Of a DNA stretch of 64,000 bases, positions 1 to 11,392 are shown piece after piece. Position 1 is the stretch's first letter. Each line of letters begins with the position of its first letter. The translations under genes were made by a program, and so were the position numbers. The notes under the pieces are model-generated. The model saw only the letters and a program-made list of their open reading frames with translations. It did not search any database and was not told the DNA's origin. The DNA is from Haliotis asinina. Its lineage: Eukaryota; Mollusca; Gastropoda; Lepetellida; Haliotidae. The stretch is taken from NCBI RefSeq assembly GCF_037392515.1, contig NC_090290.1, positions 26,185,753 through 26,249,752 of the forward strand, given 5' to 3'.

Positions 1-3000
1 GTGGTGTGTATGTGTGAAGCATGTGGCAGTGTGTAGGGGTGTGAGAGAAGGTGGCAGTGTGTGTGGGGATGAGGTTCTGTGGCGGTGTGTATGAGTGTCA
101 GGCATGTGACGGTGTGTATGAGTGTAAGTAAAGGTGTCGGTATTTATGGGTGTGAGCGAATGTGGCTGTGTGTATGGGTGTAAGGAAAGTTAGCAATGTG
201 TATTGGTGTGAGGGAAGGTGGTGGTGTGTATGGATGTAAGGGAAGGTGACTGTGAACATGGGGATAAGGGACTGTGAAGGTGTGTATGAATGTAAGTGGA
301 GGTGGCAGTGTGTATGGGGATAAGGGGCTCTGGCGGTGTGTATGTGTGTAAGGGAAGTCGACTGTTTGTATGGGTGTAAGGGAAGGTGTCGATATGTATG
401 GGTGTGAGGGAAGGTGGTTGTGTGTATGGGTGTGAAGCATGTGGTGGTTTGTATTGGTGTAAGCGAAGGTGGCGGTATATAAGTGTGTAAGGGAAGGTTT
501 CTGTGTGTATGGGTGTAAGGGAAGGTGGTGGTGTGTATGGGTGTGAGACATGTGATGGTGTGGATTTGTGTAAGGGAAGGTGGTGGTGTGTATTGGTTTG
601 AGGGAAGGTGGCAGTATGTGTGGGGATAAGGGGCTGTGGTGATGTGTAGGAGTGTGAGGCAAGTGGCGGTGTGTATGGGTGTAAGGGAAGGTGTCGGTAT
701 GTATGGGTGTGAAGGAAGGTAGCTGTGTGTATAGGTGTAAGGAAAGGTGTCGGTGTGTATGGGGATAAGGGGCTGTGGCGGTGTGTATGGGTGTAATTGA
801 AGGTGATGGTGTGTATTGATGTAAGGGAAGGTGTCGGTGTGTATGAGTGTGAGAGATGGTGGCTGTGTGTATGGGTGTGAAGCATGTGGCGGTTTGTATT
901 GGTGTAAGGGAAGGTGGCGGAATGTAAGTGTGTGAAGGAAGGTTTCTGTGTGTATGGGTGTAAGGGAAGGTTGCAGTGTGTATGGGGATACGGGGCTGTG
1001 GCTGTATGTATGGGTGTGAGGGAAGGTGGTGGTATATATGGGTGTACGGGAAGGTGGCAGTGTGCATGGAGATATGGGACTGTGGCGGTGTGTATGGGTG
1101 TGAGGGAAGGTGGCTGTGTGTATGGGTGTGAGGCATGTGACGGTGTGTATGGATGTCATTGAAGGTGTCGATATTTATGTTCATGAGGGAAGGTGGTAGT
1201 GTGTATGAGTGTAAGAGATGGTGGCAGTGTGTATAGGGATCAGGAACTGTGACGGTGTGTATGGGTTGAAGGGAAGGTGTCGGTATGTATGGGTGTGAAA
1301 GAAGGTGGCAGTGTGTGTGGGGTGAAGGAACTGTGGCGGTGTGTATGAGTGTCAGGCATGTGACGGTGTGTATGGGTGTAAGGAAAGGTGTCGGTATTTA
1401 TGGGTGTGAGGGAAGGTTTCTGTGTATTTGGGTGTAAGGAAAGGTGGTAATGTGTATTGGTGTGAGGGAAAGTGGTGGTGTGTATGGATGTAAGGGAAGG
1501 TGGCGGTGTGTATGGGGATAAGGGACTGTGGCGGTGTGTATGGGTGTGAGGGAAGGTGGTGGTGTGTATGGATGTAAGGGAAGATGGCGGTGTGCATGGG
1601 TGTGAGGGAAGGTGGTGGTGTGTATGGAAATAAGGCGTTGTGGCGGTGTGTATGTGTGTAAGGGAAGGTGGTGGTGTGTATGTGTGTAAGGAAAGGTTGC
1701 GGTGTGTATGGATGTAAGGGAAGGTGTCGGTATGTATGGGTATGAGGGAAGGTGGCTGTGTGTATGGGTGTGAGCTAAGTTGACGGTGTTTATGGGTGTC
1801 AGTTAAGGTGTCAATATGTATGTGTGTGAGGGAAGGTGGCAGTGTGTATGGGGATAAGGGACTGTGGCGGTGCGTATGTGTATGAGGGAAGGTGGCGGTG
1901 TGTATGGATGTAAGGGAAGTTGTCGGTATGTATGGGTGTGAGGGAAGGTTTCTGCGTGTATGGGGGTGAGGGAAGGTGGCAGTGTGCATGGGTGTAAGGG
2001 AAGGTGGCGGTGTGCATGGGGATAAGGGACTGTGGCAGTGTGTATGGGTGTGAGGGATGGTGGTAGTGTGTATGGATGTAAGGGAAGGTGGCGGTGTGCA
2101 TGGGGATGAGGGACTGTGGCGGTGTGTTTGAGTTTGAGTGAAGGTGGTGGTGTGTATGGGTTTGAGGGAAGGTGGCGGTGTGTATGGGTGTAAGTGAAGG
2201 TGGCAGTGTGTATGCTGATAAGGCGCTGTGGCAGTGTGTATGTGTGTAAGCAAAAGTGATGGTGTGTATGGATGTAGGGAAGGTGGCGGTGTGTATGAGT
2301 GTGATAGAAGGTGGCTGTGTGTATGGATGTAAGTGAAAGTTGCAGTGTGTGTGGGGATAAGGGGCTGTGGTGGTGTGTATGTGTGTAAGGGAAGTCGACG
2401 GTTTGTATGGGTGTAAGGGAAGGTGTCGATATGTATGGGTGTGAGGGAAGGTTTCTGTGTGTATGGGTGTAAGGGAAGGTGGCAGTGTGTATGGGGAAAA
2501 GGGGCTGTGGCTGTATGTATGGGTGTGAGGGAAGGTGGTGGTATGTATGCGTGTACGGGAAGGTGGCAGTGTGTATGGAGATATGGGGCTGTGGCGGTGT
2601 GTATTGGTGTGAGTGAAGGTGGTGGTGTGTATGGGTGTGAGGCATGTGACGGTGTGGATTTGTGTAAGGGAAGGTGTTTATTATGTATTGGTTTGAGGGA
2701 AGGTGGCTGTGTGTATGGGTGTGAAAGAAGGTGGCAGTGTGTGTGGGGATAAGGGGCTGTGGCGGTGTGTAGGAGTGTGAGGCATGTGGCGGTATGTATG
2801 GGTGTAAGGGAAGGTGTCGGTATGTATAGGTGTGAGGGAAGGTGGCTGTGTGTATGGGTGTAAGGAAAGGTGGCAATGTGTATGGGGATAAGGGGCTGTG
2901 GCGGTGTGTATGGGTGTATTTGAAGGTGATGGTGTGTATGGATGTAAGGGAAGGTGTTGGTGTGTATGAGTATGAGAGAAGGTGACTGTGTGTATGGTTG

Positions 3001-3485
3001 TGATTCATGTGACCGTGTGTATGGGTGTAAGGGAAGGTGTCGGTGTGTATGGGTGTGAGGGAAGGTGGTGGTGTGTATGGGAATAAGGGGTTGTGGCGGT
3101 GTGTATGTGTGTAAGGGAAGGTGGCGGTGTGTATGTGTGTAAGGAAAGGTGGCGGTGTGTATGGATGTAAGGGAAGGTGTCGGTATGTATGGGTATGAGG
3201 GAAGGTGACTGTGTGTATTTGTGTGAGCTAAGTTGACAGTGTTTATGGGTGTCAGTTAAGGTGTCAATATGTATGTGTGTGAGGGAAGGTGGCAGTGTGT
3301 ATGGGGATAAGGGACTGTGGCGGTGCGTATGTGTATGAGGGAAGGTGGCGGTGTGTATGGATGTAAGGGAAGTTGTCGGTATGTATGGGTGTGAGGGAAG
3401 GTTTCTGTGTGTATGGGGGTGAGGGAAGTTGGCAGTGTGCATGGGTGTAAGGGAATCTGGCAGTGTGTATGGGTTTGAGGGAAGG
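1..3485. repeat. 28-bp minisatellite array, about 120 copies (intron 4 of GALNT-like gene A)
   Basis: G/T-rich tandem repeat on the + strand with a 28-bp period. Units are built on 'gtgtgtatgggtgtaaggg' followed by 'aaggtggcg', with a common variant carrying 'ggataaggggctgtggcg'. It enters from the left edge and ends about 300 bp before exon 5 of gene A, so it sits in that gene's intron 4. Three units make 84 bp, or 28 codons, so long open frames rich in His, Thr and Pro appear on the minus strand. They have no protein-family features and I do not call them. The unit resembles the exon 4 donor region of gene B (see findings). Confidence 0.95.
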
Positions 3486-3790
3486 TGGCGGTCTTGTTGA
3501 GTAAAAAAGAATGGGATAAATGTAGGGATTGAGAGGCATGGCTATATAGAAGGTGTAGGCAGGGTTTGGACATAAGTAGAGTGTGGATAAGTTACGTGAA
3601 GGAATACATGGGACGTTTTGAACTTCCTTATGTTGCTTCTGTTGGCAAGGCAATGCCGCCTCCACACTGATAGTCGAGAATAACACGTGTTAGTTGCTTC
3701 TTGGCAGAAACTGATGTAGTTCTTCTTTTGACCCCGTTCTCCACATGGATGAGACCTGATGGTGTACTGAACAACTCGTTTCTATTGTAG

Positions 3791-4001
3791 GCTGGCTGCA
3801 GCCAATGCTGAATCGTATTATGGAAGACGAATTCAGTGTTACCTACCCCGTCATCAACGGCATCGACAACAAGGACTTCAACATCTACCAGGTAGAGGTG
3901 TACTACCACGGCTTGTTCAACTGGGTAGACCTGACGTACTTTCCCAGCTCGCTCACTTTAAGTATGATGAGGAAAAGGAAGTCGACAACTGAGCCGATCA
4001 T
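3791..4001 (+). CDS. GALNT-like: Gene A exon 5 (catalytic domain)
   Basis: Acceptor 'attgtag', donor 'gtaggtat' at 4002. 211 bp, enters in phase 1 and leaves in phase 2. It opens with [10 protein letters not shown], the segment that follows the DXH-containing exon in this family, then [11 protein letters not shown] and [11 protein letters not shown]. It ends in EPI plus a split Met codon completed by exon 6. Confidence 0.93.
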
Positions 4002-7000
4002 GTAGGTATAATAGTGGGGGACTGAGGACTGGAGGATGCTCGATGGTTTGTGCTGATGGTGGGGCACCTCCACTTCCAATGGTTGTCAACATTCATCCTT
4101 ATTATCGTTCTTGAACACCCTTGAACATCCGTGATAGAGCTGATCTTCTGCACGCCATGCTTGTGGTGAGAGACGACTAACAGGCTCGAATGGTCTGACT
4201 GGCTGGTTTGGTTGACACATGCCATCGATTCCGAGTTGCGTAGATCAATGCTCAAATTGTTGATCACTGGATTGTATAGTACAGACTGCATTATTTACAC
4301 ACCACCGCCACATAGCTGAAATATAGTGCGACGTAAAACGCAACTGACTCGCTCACTCATTTTTCTTTAAAAGGTTCCTCATTCTGTCGATCTGTTTTGG
4401 AATCTATCTCTTCCTGTCCTTTGTTCTAATGGTCAGTACTGTCAGTACTGTCGTACCTGTACGGTCCTCCAACACGGTTTCAGTCTGGATCTGTATGTCA
4501 CTGAAACGGTGAAAGCAGTACCAACAACTTGGCGTTTGCTCCTGGCAATCCTGGCACGGGGCATGATACAGGTTGACAAAAGTAGTAATTCAAAGTGCTT
4601 CAGCGGTACGGCAATAGTAACTCCCTTATGTCCTGAGGAAAAGGTGAGAGAGTGAGTTCAGTTTTACGCCGCTTTAGCAACGTTCCAGTAATATCACGTC
4701 GGGGACTCCAATACTGCATTTGACATGTACCCGTTTGGGGAATAGAACGCTTTGACCATTAGGCTATCCTACCTCCTCGTGAGAACTAAAGACTTTTATA
4801 AGTTGGAAAATCTCGAGCTGACGCCAATTATCTCCACTTAATGCATATTTTACCATTATGATCCGACTGGATGTTTTCTGTTTGCTAAACTCTTACGTCT
4901 GTCCTCCAGGTCACCCACAATGCCTGGCGGGATATTCACCATCAGCAGACGATACTTCGATCTTCTTGGCGGCTACGACCCTGGCCTCAAAGTATGGGGC
5001 GGTGAGAACATTGAACTATCTTTCAAGGTATGTATACTACAGTCTGGTAAATATTTATGATGAATGCAGACCGAGTGTAAACAGCTTGACGTGGCATGAC
5101 TCTCTGTTACAGACATGGATGTGTAATGGAACAGTGGAGCTCCTCCCTTGCTCACAGATAGCCCACGTTTTCCGGACCACAAATCCTAACTTGGGGAGAG
5201 ATGCTTACAAGACCATATTGAACAACGCCATGAGGGTGGCGTTTGTGTGGATGGATGAATATAAATACCTGTTCTTCAACAACGTTGTCAAAAACCATAT
5301 TCCGGTGAGTAGGATGATGAAAGTGATGTGCCAGAGATATGATTTCCTTTGCACATGTCTGTCCTCCAGGTGTTTCTGATATCAACTGACCTTCATCAAG
5401 AAATAATCCTACTTGTGTTTGAATGTACGGGTCATGTACTGCAGGTTTCTTTTGCAGTGGTTTCACACTGGAAATAGTACAGGAGTAGAGAAGCTCGAGG
5501 ATTCGAGGACAGTTGTTACAGTAATGAATGGCTTGATAGAATTATGTTTAATGCCGCACATATGTATATAATCGGGTTTGGACCAGAGAGTCCTGTGATT
5601 CACACCATAAGCATCAATCCTCTTAGTTGGGATACATGCGTCTACACAGACAGGAAACGCAACCTCCGGATCCGGTTTGTCTTGCTACGAACGGATGGGT
5701 TACTGGAGAGAAAGTTTGATGACATTGTACCAATGAGGATATGGCGTCTGTGAAGAGCTTTTGGAGCATAGACGTACAGCCGTAACCTCTCCTGGAAAGT
5801 CCCTTAGGAGCCACAAGTATGGCGTGAAAAAAAAGTTTAATTCAAAAGAGTTGCTCCTACATAAACTACACATTACCCTACCATGTAATGAGACTTTGCA
5901 TAAATGCTGCACAACTTCTTCTGATATTCATGTTCTTTTATCAGATTATGTTCCATTAAATACCCATGAGCTACAGGTCCCATTGGTCAAGTTGATATTT
6001 TGACTCTCATTCGGATGCTTTCCTCGTATTAGTTTCATGTGATTTAAATATACTTTACTTACAGCCAGAGTTCGGGGATGTTTCTGGACGGGTATCACTT
6101 CGGAAGAGGTTGCAGTGTAAATCCTTCCATTGGTATATGAAGGAAGTGGCCAGCGACCTGTATGCACCTATCTCGGCACTGGCAATCAATAAGGTGACCT
6201 ATAGTGGGATCTCTTATCTACAAACTAATCAGTATAATTACACTTTACAACTGACACTTTCAAATGAAAACGGACACCCTTCCCTTGACAACTGACACAC
6301 TTTGCTTAATAACTGACACTCTTCACTTATTAACTGACACACTTCACTCGAGACCTGAGATGCGTCACTTAACAATGGACACACTTCACTTAATAATGAA
6401 CACCCTTCACTTAATAATGTACACCCTTCACTTAATATTTTAATAATTGACACCCTTTACTTAATAATGGACACCCTTCACTTAAATAACTGACTCATAT
6501 CACTTAACATCTGACACACTTCACATAATAACTGACACACATCACTTGACACCTGAGATAGGCCACTTAATAACGGACACACTTCACTTAACAATGGACA
6601 CCCTTCACTTAATAATAGACTCATACCACTTTGCAAATGACACACATCACTTGACACCTGAGATAGTCACTTAATAACGGACACACTTCACTTAATAATA
6701 GACACACCTCAATTAATAACTGACAGAATTTACTTATAACTGACACTCTTCACTTAATAACTAACACAATTCACTTAATAACTGACTGATATCATTTAAT
6801 AACTGACACGCATCACTTGATAACTGACTGATGTCGCTGAATAACTGACACATCACATGACATCATTCACGCTGCGACTGTCAACCCCTCTGTTTCTGTC
6901 CGGCTCATGTGATGTGTACATGGGAATTGATGCTAAGCTTACTTTCTACACAAGGCCAAGCCCTCACAAGGAGTTCACATGTAAGTGTTCACGAGTTACT

Positions 7001-9128
7001 TAATGAGACACCGAACTGGCCAAGAATCTCTGTCTGTGTAATGAACTCCAGGAAGCAGTGGTAGACTTCCAGGAACTGGAAACTTAGGATTTCATCCCTT
7101 GTCATGTTATTTGATTTACATTGTAATTGTTAGTAACATTATCTTGTTTATAACATTTCGTCAGTGTGATGAATGGTATCGTTACAGATAGTGAACGTGA
7201 AGTTCAGCAACTACTGCCTGGCTCACTCCATCTACCACCCCAAGGTGTGGTATGGGCCCTGCGACAAGTACATCCAGCAGCAGGTCAGTCATTGGGTATC
7301 GATTATTACACAATAACATAGTGTCTCGATAGAGGTTTCTATAGACTTTAAGATTCTTTCTTCTTTCTTCAGCTGCAACTTCAGTAAACACGACCAAAAC
7401 TACATGCAAGTTGAGAAATAAACATTGAAGTCAATGTCTGTTTTGTTTCTTATACTCCTGTTCATTACTGTGAAAACTAGTCAACTATTATCGTTAAAGA
7501 AAACGTTTAAGACACCGTAAAATAGACGTCACGTGAAAATAGACGTCACGTCATAGCGTTGTAACAACGTAAATGGGAGTCCACAGAAAAAGGAAAAAAA
7601 CGTGGAACAATGAAAACATAACGAAGGCTGAGACAAGCTGAAATTGTTAGCTGGGCAGGACATTACTCCATGTTCCCTAGTGACCGAGGGAAACAGCCTC
7701 TTCAGATCACAAGCAAGGATCTAAAGGGGAATCCACTCTGTCCCGGAATTCAGAATTCAAGCATTGCACCTTTATTGCACCATTGTATCAAAGTATCATA
7801 TATTTAACTCACTGCTGTAATGCTTGTCTTTCAGACTGTTTGGTATTTAGATAACGGCCAGCTGTTGGCTGGCGTTCTCTGGCGGGAGAAACCATGGATG
7901 TGCCTCACGGTCAACTCGTCTAAACTGGTTATGTCAGAAAGGTGCAACGCCATCAAGCCACGCGGACAGTGGACATACACACACGTGCGTACACACATGC
8001 CGTTTCTGTCTCTTAATTAACAAAACAAACTTAAATATTGCCGTACATGCCATTACGTTTGAAAGCGTTCCTGGTTTACCAGCTCGGATCGAGAACTAGT
8101 ATTCTACCTGTATATTTTATCAGAGTATGACCTCTTTATACTTTATGCTTGGGACACCACAGAACAAAACTAGGTATAGAGACAAGTATTCGGATATGTT
8201 GTATAAACGAAGTCGAAACATATTCCGCCAAACACTCTAAAACTTTGAGTAAATCACATCTCCCATCCTTCACTGTATGACAATGGGACGTATATGTAGA
8301 TAAATCTTATATAAGGACTTTCGATAGTGACTCAGTATTAGTACATTACATTTGAATGTATGTATTTACTGGTATTTGAAAATGTATTGTTTCCACAAGT
8401 AATATTCTTATCAATCATATGGTATTAAAAATCTGGAAACTGACACATTCATCTCTCCACATCAACCCCCCCCCTCCCCACCCCCCTGGAATATTGTATC
8501 AATACTTGCCTCAGATTGCCTACCAGATCTCCCATGTCGACTGTACATCCGGTTCCCTCCTTGTCTTAACGTGTCTACCAGATCTCTCATGTCGACTGTA
8601 GATCCTTTTCCCTCCTTGTCTTAACATGTCTACCAGATCTCCCATGTCATCTGTAGATCCGTTTCCCTCCTTGTCTTAACGTGTCTACCAGATCTCTCAT
8701 GCCATCTGTAGATCCGTTTCCCTCCTTGTCTTAACGTGTCTACCAGATCTCTCACGTCATCTGTAGATCCGTTTCCCTCCTTGCCTTAACGTGTCTACCA
8801 GATCTCTCATGTCATCTGTAGATCCGTTTCCCTCCTTGGCTTAACATGTCTACCAGATCTCCCATGTCATCTGTATATCCGTTTCCCTCCTTGTCTTAAA
8901 GTGTCTACCAGATCTCCGATGATGAGTTCATCATTCATTGATGTGAAATCTAATGTGAGTGTGATCTTATTGCAGGAGAATACATTAATGAACACTTTAC
9001 ACAAGAAGTGTATTGAGCTGATACCTGACCAGGCTCTGGTTCTGAGCGAGTGTACCGACGTTCCGTCCCAGAAGTGGCAGATCCAGCAACTATCATACAA
9101 TCTCACTCCACACCCAAAAACGCTCTAG
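3791..9128 (+). CDS. GALNT-like: GALNT-like gene A, partial: exons 5-11 (polypeptide N-acetylgalactosaminyltransferase, GT27 + ricin lectin domain)
   Basis: Coding exons: 3791-4001, 4910-5027, 5113-5304, 6065-6193, 7188-7283, 7835-7984, 8976-9128 (stop TAG). All have AG/GT borders and joined frames. Exons 1-4 (membrane anchor, stem, DXH motif) lie left of the window. Family role: a Golgi type II membrane enzyme that moves GalNAc from UDP-GalNAc to Ser/Thr to start mucin-type O-glycans. Visible hallmarks are [30 protein letters not shown] (metal-binding His) and a C-terminal beta-trefoil with CLAH and QKW. The usual GGFDW-like motif is replaced by [11 protein letters not shown]. The six shared exons match gene B in length and phase, but the protein identity looks only moderate, so the duplication is old. 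Which numbered GALNT this is cannot be told from sequence alone. Confidence 0.93.
4105..4365 (-). mobile_element. SINE/CORE-type repeat copy, minus orientation (gene A intron 5)
   Basis: Read on the minus strand it carries the blocks shared with copies at 36715-36950 and 38400-38590: the 'gttgatcactggattg'-like region inverted, 'ccatcgattccgagttgcg', 'ggtttggttgacacatg', and a terminal 'gtaaaacgcaactgactcgc' leading into ACTC repeats. Boundaries are approximate. This repeat family is common in abalone-like genomes, from recall. Confidence 0.75.
4645..4775 (-). mobile_element. tRNA-derived SINE, abalone type, minus orientation (gene A intron 5)
   Basis: Begins with 'gagtgagttcagttttacgc' (complement of the GTAAAAC...ACTC tail), then 'tagcaacgttccagtaatat', and ends in 'cgctttgaccattaggctat', the complement of the tRNA-like A-box head seen at 9565. 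The B-box section is degraded. Confidence 0.8.
4910..5027 (+). CDS. GALNT-like: Gene A exon 6 (acceptor/UDP-GalNAc binding segment)
   Basis: Acceptor 'cctccag', donor 'gtatgtat'. 118 bp. Encodes [20 protein letters not shown], then [14 protein letters not shown] and IELSFK. The TMxGGxFxI and WGGEN blocks are the most diagnostic GALNT signatures in this gene, and here WGGEN is intact (gene B has WGSEN). Confidence 0.95.
5113..5304 (+). CDS. GALNT-like: Gene A exon 7 (metal-binding His segment)
   Basis: Acceptor 'ctgttacag', donor 'gtgagtag'. 192 bp, phase 0. Encodes [14 protein letters not shown], then QIAHVFR, whose His is the third metal ligand in the family, [12 protein letters not shown], and [17 protein letters not shown]. 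The preceding intron is only 85 bp, while the matching intron in gene B is 876 bp and filled by a minisatellite. Confidence 0.95.
5505..5645 (+). mobile_element. SINE/CORE-type fragment (gene A intron 7)
   Basis: A degraded copy of the repeat at 36715-36950. It keeps 'gtttggaccagagagtcctg', 'cataagcatcaatc' and 'gttgggata'. The 3' half is missing. Confidence 0.6.
6065..6193 (+). CDS. GALNT-like: Gene A exon 8 (end of catalytic domain and linker)
   Basis: Acceptor 'ttacttacag', donor 'gtgacctat'. 129 bp, phase 0. Encodes [18 protein letters not shown] and then [16 protein letters not shown]. The GDVS.R..LR..L.C..F.WY pattern is typical of the end of the GT27 domain, just before the lectin domain. 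Confidence 0.93.
6225..6865. repeat. Degenerate ~19-21-bp minisatellite (gene A intron 8)
   Basis: Imperfect tandem copies of 'cacttaataactgacacact', with longer blocks carrying 'acctgagatag'. It fills the first two thirds of intron 8. Unit length varies and copies are diverged, so it looks older than the 45-bp array in gene B. Confidence 0.9.
7188..7283 (+). CDS. GALNT-like: Gene A exon 9 (lectin alpha repeat)
   Basis: Acceptor 'cgttacag', donor 'gtcagtca'. 96 bp, phase 0. Encodes [20 protein letters not shown] and then [12 protein letters not shown]. The CLAH and following Cys fit the first subdomain of the ricin-type beta-trefoil. Gene B has an exon of the same length and phase. Confidence 0.9.
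7835..7984 (+). CDS. GALNT-like: Gene A exon 10 (lectin beta repeat)
   Basis: Acceptor 'gtctttcag', donor 'gtgcgtac'. 150 bp, phase 0. Encodes [24 protein letters not shown] and SERCNAI, ending in GQWTYTH. QW.Y is the QxW-type turn of the trefoil repeat. Confidence 0.92.
8515..8935. repeat. 55-bp minisatellite, about 8 copies (gene A intron 10)
   Basis: The motif 'taccagatct' recurs at 8521, 8576, 8631, 8686, 8741, 8796, 8851 and 8906, exactly 55 bp apart. Each unit has a pyrimidine-rich stretch 'tttccctccttgtcttaac'. The last unit lies about 40 bp from the exon 11 acceptor. No clear homology with the acceptor itself. Confidence 0.95.
8976..9128 (+). CDS. GALNT-like: Gene A exon 11 (lectin gamma repeat, stop)
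   Basis: Acceptor 'cttattgcag'. 153 bp, phase 0, ending at TAG 9126-9128. Encodes a third trefoil repeat with KCIEL, LSEC and QKWQIQQL. I see no AATAAA within about 650 bp after the stop. The nearest are near 9811 and 9853, so the mRNA end is undetermined. Confidence 0.9.
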   Translation, partial: ENTLMNTLHKKCIELIPDQALVLSECTDVPSQKWQIQQLSYNLTPHPKTL

Positions 9129-9564
9129 CCTCTTACAGTGTGTTATCATGAATAATGTGAACGTATGGGTAACGTTATCTTTACTGAATTACAGAATGTC
9201 AGAGCATTTTACGAACCCATATGACTTTCGCTTTCTTTTAAACTCAAGAATGAAGTCCCAATCCCAACGCCAAACCCACATGTAGAGATGCTAAACTTGG
9301 ACTGACTTAATTGCTTGCTTTCAGTCGTCTAAGTGAACATGTCTAACATGTAACACAGTGAAGGTTTAACACAGCATCTGCATCATCTATAGCCATCTAC
9401 TTAAACCCCAACTGACCATGATGGCGACAGTGAGAGAGTTTCCACAAGTCGGAGAGTGATTCTTCCTATTGGCAGATGGGCTTGTATACCATGAACTAGC
9501 TCGGGTGGCTGTTTTCTATATTTGCACACAAGAGTAAATATGAACCGTACAAGTTCTCTAGATC
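9129..9564. other. Downstream flank of gene A; likely 3' UTR, nothing else recognised
   Basis: AT-balanced sequence after the gene A stop codon. It should contain at least the start of the 3' UTR. I see no consensus AATAAA here and no repeats. Confidence 0.5.
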
Positions 9565-9725
9565 GAGTGGCGGTTGGGTAGCCTAATAGTTAAAGCATTC
9601 GCTTGCTGTGCTGAAGATCCGGGTTCGATTTCCCACATGGGTACATTGTGTGAAGCCCATTTCTGCTGTTTCCCTCCGTGACATTGTTGGCATATTGCTA
9701 GAAGCGGGGTAAAACTAAATTCCCG
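9565..9725 (+). mobile_element. tRNA-derived SINE, abalone type (intergenic)
   Basis: Best-preserved copy in the window. The A-box region is 'ggttgggtagcctaatagtt', the B-box 'gatccgggttcgatttcc', then 'cacatgggtacattgtgtga', then the core 'gacattgttggcatattgct' and 'agaagcggggtaaaactaaa'. The ACTC tail is missing. Other copies are at 4645, 55562, 56070 and 57411. Confidence 0.88.
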
Positions 9726-11139
9726 CCCTAGCTCCCTGGCTCGTGTGTATTGCGAAAATGTTGTTTTGAATGTCTTGTTGTGTCGTGTAGTTTTACTCAA
9801 GTAAAATTAAGAATAAAAACGTTTAACCACAGAAACATGTCTAAGTTGTTAAATAAAGGACACAAGGATCTTCCAAAAGACCAAAAGACACGGAGGAGCG
9901 GAGATATCCCCTGTCGCGCCAGCAATTTCTTCACTGATTTCTCGGCAAAGTTTCCACGGTTATCTACAGTGTGAACTTACTGTGGTGATTTTCATATTTC
10001 CGAAGAATAACCAGGGCATGTGATAAACTGAAAAAATGTCATGAAAATTCCTGAGACAATCTAAATTAAATGACATTAAGTAATTCCCACTGGCAACCCC
10101 CTGCACACTGAGTAAATCCCGATGAATGGCGTGTTTGGCAGCCACGCTCACACGCATTTGCGTTTCCTTCGCTTTTTATGTTGTTTCATTCCACCCGCAC
10201 AAGTATCGCTTCATTTTTTGACATGAGTGTGCATGGCTTAAAATCCAGTATTATATTCAAGAGCCAAATTCTGGTTTTCGTACAAAGCGCCGATTGCACA
10301 CACAGATGCCGATGTGTCAACTTTCTCATAAACAGCAACAACAGTAAGTGCCACACCATGAATGATGGAGAAAATAATAAGAACGAAAAAATGTGACATG
10401 CACAAACAATTTGTTTGAGCACCCACAACCAGATGACACTAGAATGTAGATACGAGTGGAGTCAATATGCCCACAAACCGACAGTGAAACGTCTCATAAA
10501 TCACAAGCACTTGTATTCACAGTGTGAACTGTCCTGCCGCTGATGTCAGTGGGCAGTTAAGCACATGCTATGATGTTACTAAAAAACCATGTACGTTCAT
10601 GTGAACACTTATGCCTCGGAGTATGTTCTGGCACCAACTAAATCAACATTAATTTTGTAATTCTGTAGCAAATAGATTGTAACGCGCCATGTCCGTATCT
10701 CCCTACAATCAACGTTAAACATTTAAACGGGCACAGTGCTGGGGAACGACATGGCGAGGTTGGTGGTGTTCAGGTGTGTTATATGTTTACCACAAAGTGC
10801 ACATTAGAGAAAAACCTGATCTTTCTTGTTGAATTAATACCTGATCTCATTTATGAGAATAAAACGTGACCTCATTTGCAGGAATATAATCTGATCCCAT
10901 CAGGGGGAAGTATTAAAGTTTAGGCGTCAAACAGTGGTAGTTTAACTTCCCATTAAAGTCACGTTTCCTCTGCTACCTGGGGCTGTAGTCGAGGATTACG
11001 GGATTACGTCCATGTGAGCTCGATGTATTGACCAGTTGTTTCCGTGTTCTCTGACATGCAGGGTTAGGCAAGGCAGGACGACTGTGTATGTACAGGTGGA
11101 TGTGTCAACGGTATGCACACGGAAGAAACACGCGTACTG
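9726..11139. other. Intergenic, no gene recognised
   Basis: No exon-like segments with family features. Around 10795-10910 there are a few diverged copies of an 'acctgatctcattt' motif, probably a decayed minisatellite. AATAAA motifs occur at about 9811 and 9853. Confidence 0.5.
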
Positions 11140-11285
11140 TGGATTATATGAAAGGTAGGGATATATATATATAGTAGGATGAAAGAAAGGTTGGGGCATG
11201 CAACAGAGTGTGTGAAAGCTAGGGGCGTGTAGTAGAAAGAATGAAAGGTAGGGACTTGTAGTACAGAGTGTAAAAGGTTATGTTA
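11140..11285. repeat. Degenerate 29-30-bp repeat, same family as in gene B intron 4
   Basis: About four diverged units of 'atgaaaggtagggacttgta' plus 'gtaga', interrupted by a short AT run. The same consensus recurs at 14380-14600 right after exon 4 of gene B. Here it lies upstream of exon 1, outside the gene. Confidence 0.7.
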
Positions 11286-11392
11286 AAGTCAATACGTACT
11301 TTTCTACTAAAGATACTAGGCATAGGCTTAGTGCGACATATGTTACATATGTCTTCTCAGCTCGCCACCCGCAGGAAGGTGACACTATGAAG

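Noticed and set aside
98..3442. Several 200-400 codon His/Thr/Pro-rich frames on the minus strand
   Set aside because: Translations of the 28-bp minisatellite; overlapping frames are all open and share the same repeat. No start context or domain.
6194..6865. Junction-seeding of the intron 8 repeat in gene A by the exon 8 donor
   Set aside because: Exon 8 ends 'aatcaataag|gtgacc' and units read 'acttaataactgacac'. The match is too short and broken to claim, unlike introns 5, 6 and 9 of gene B.
9565..9640. Functional tRNA gene
   Set aside because: A and B boxes are present but the cloverleaf cannot be closed and the sequence continues into a SINE body. The same holds for 11571-11660 and 34168-34250.
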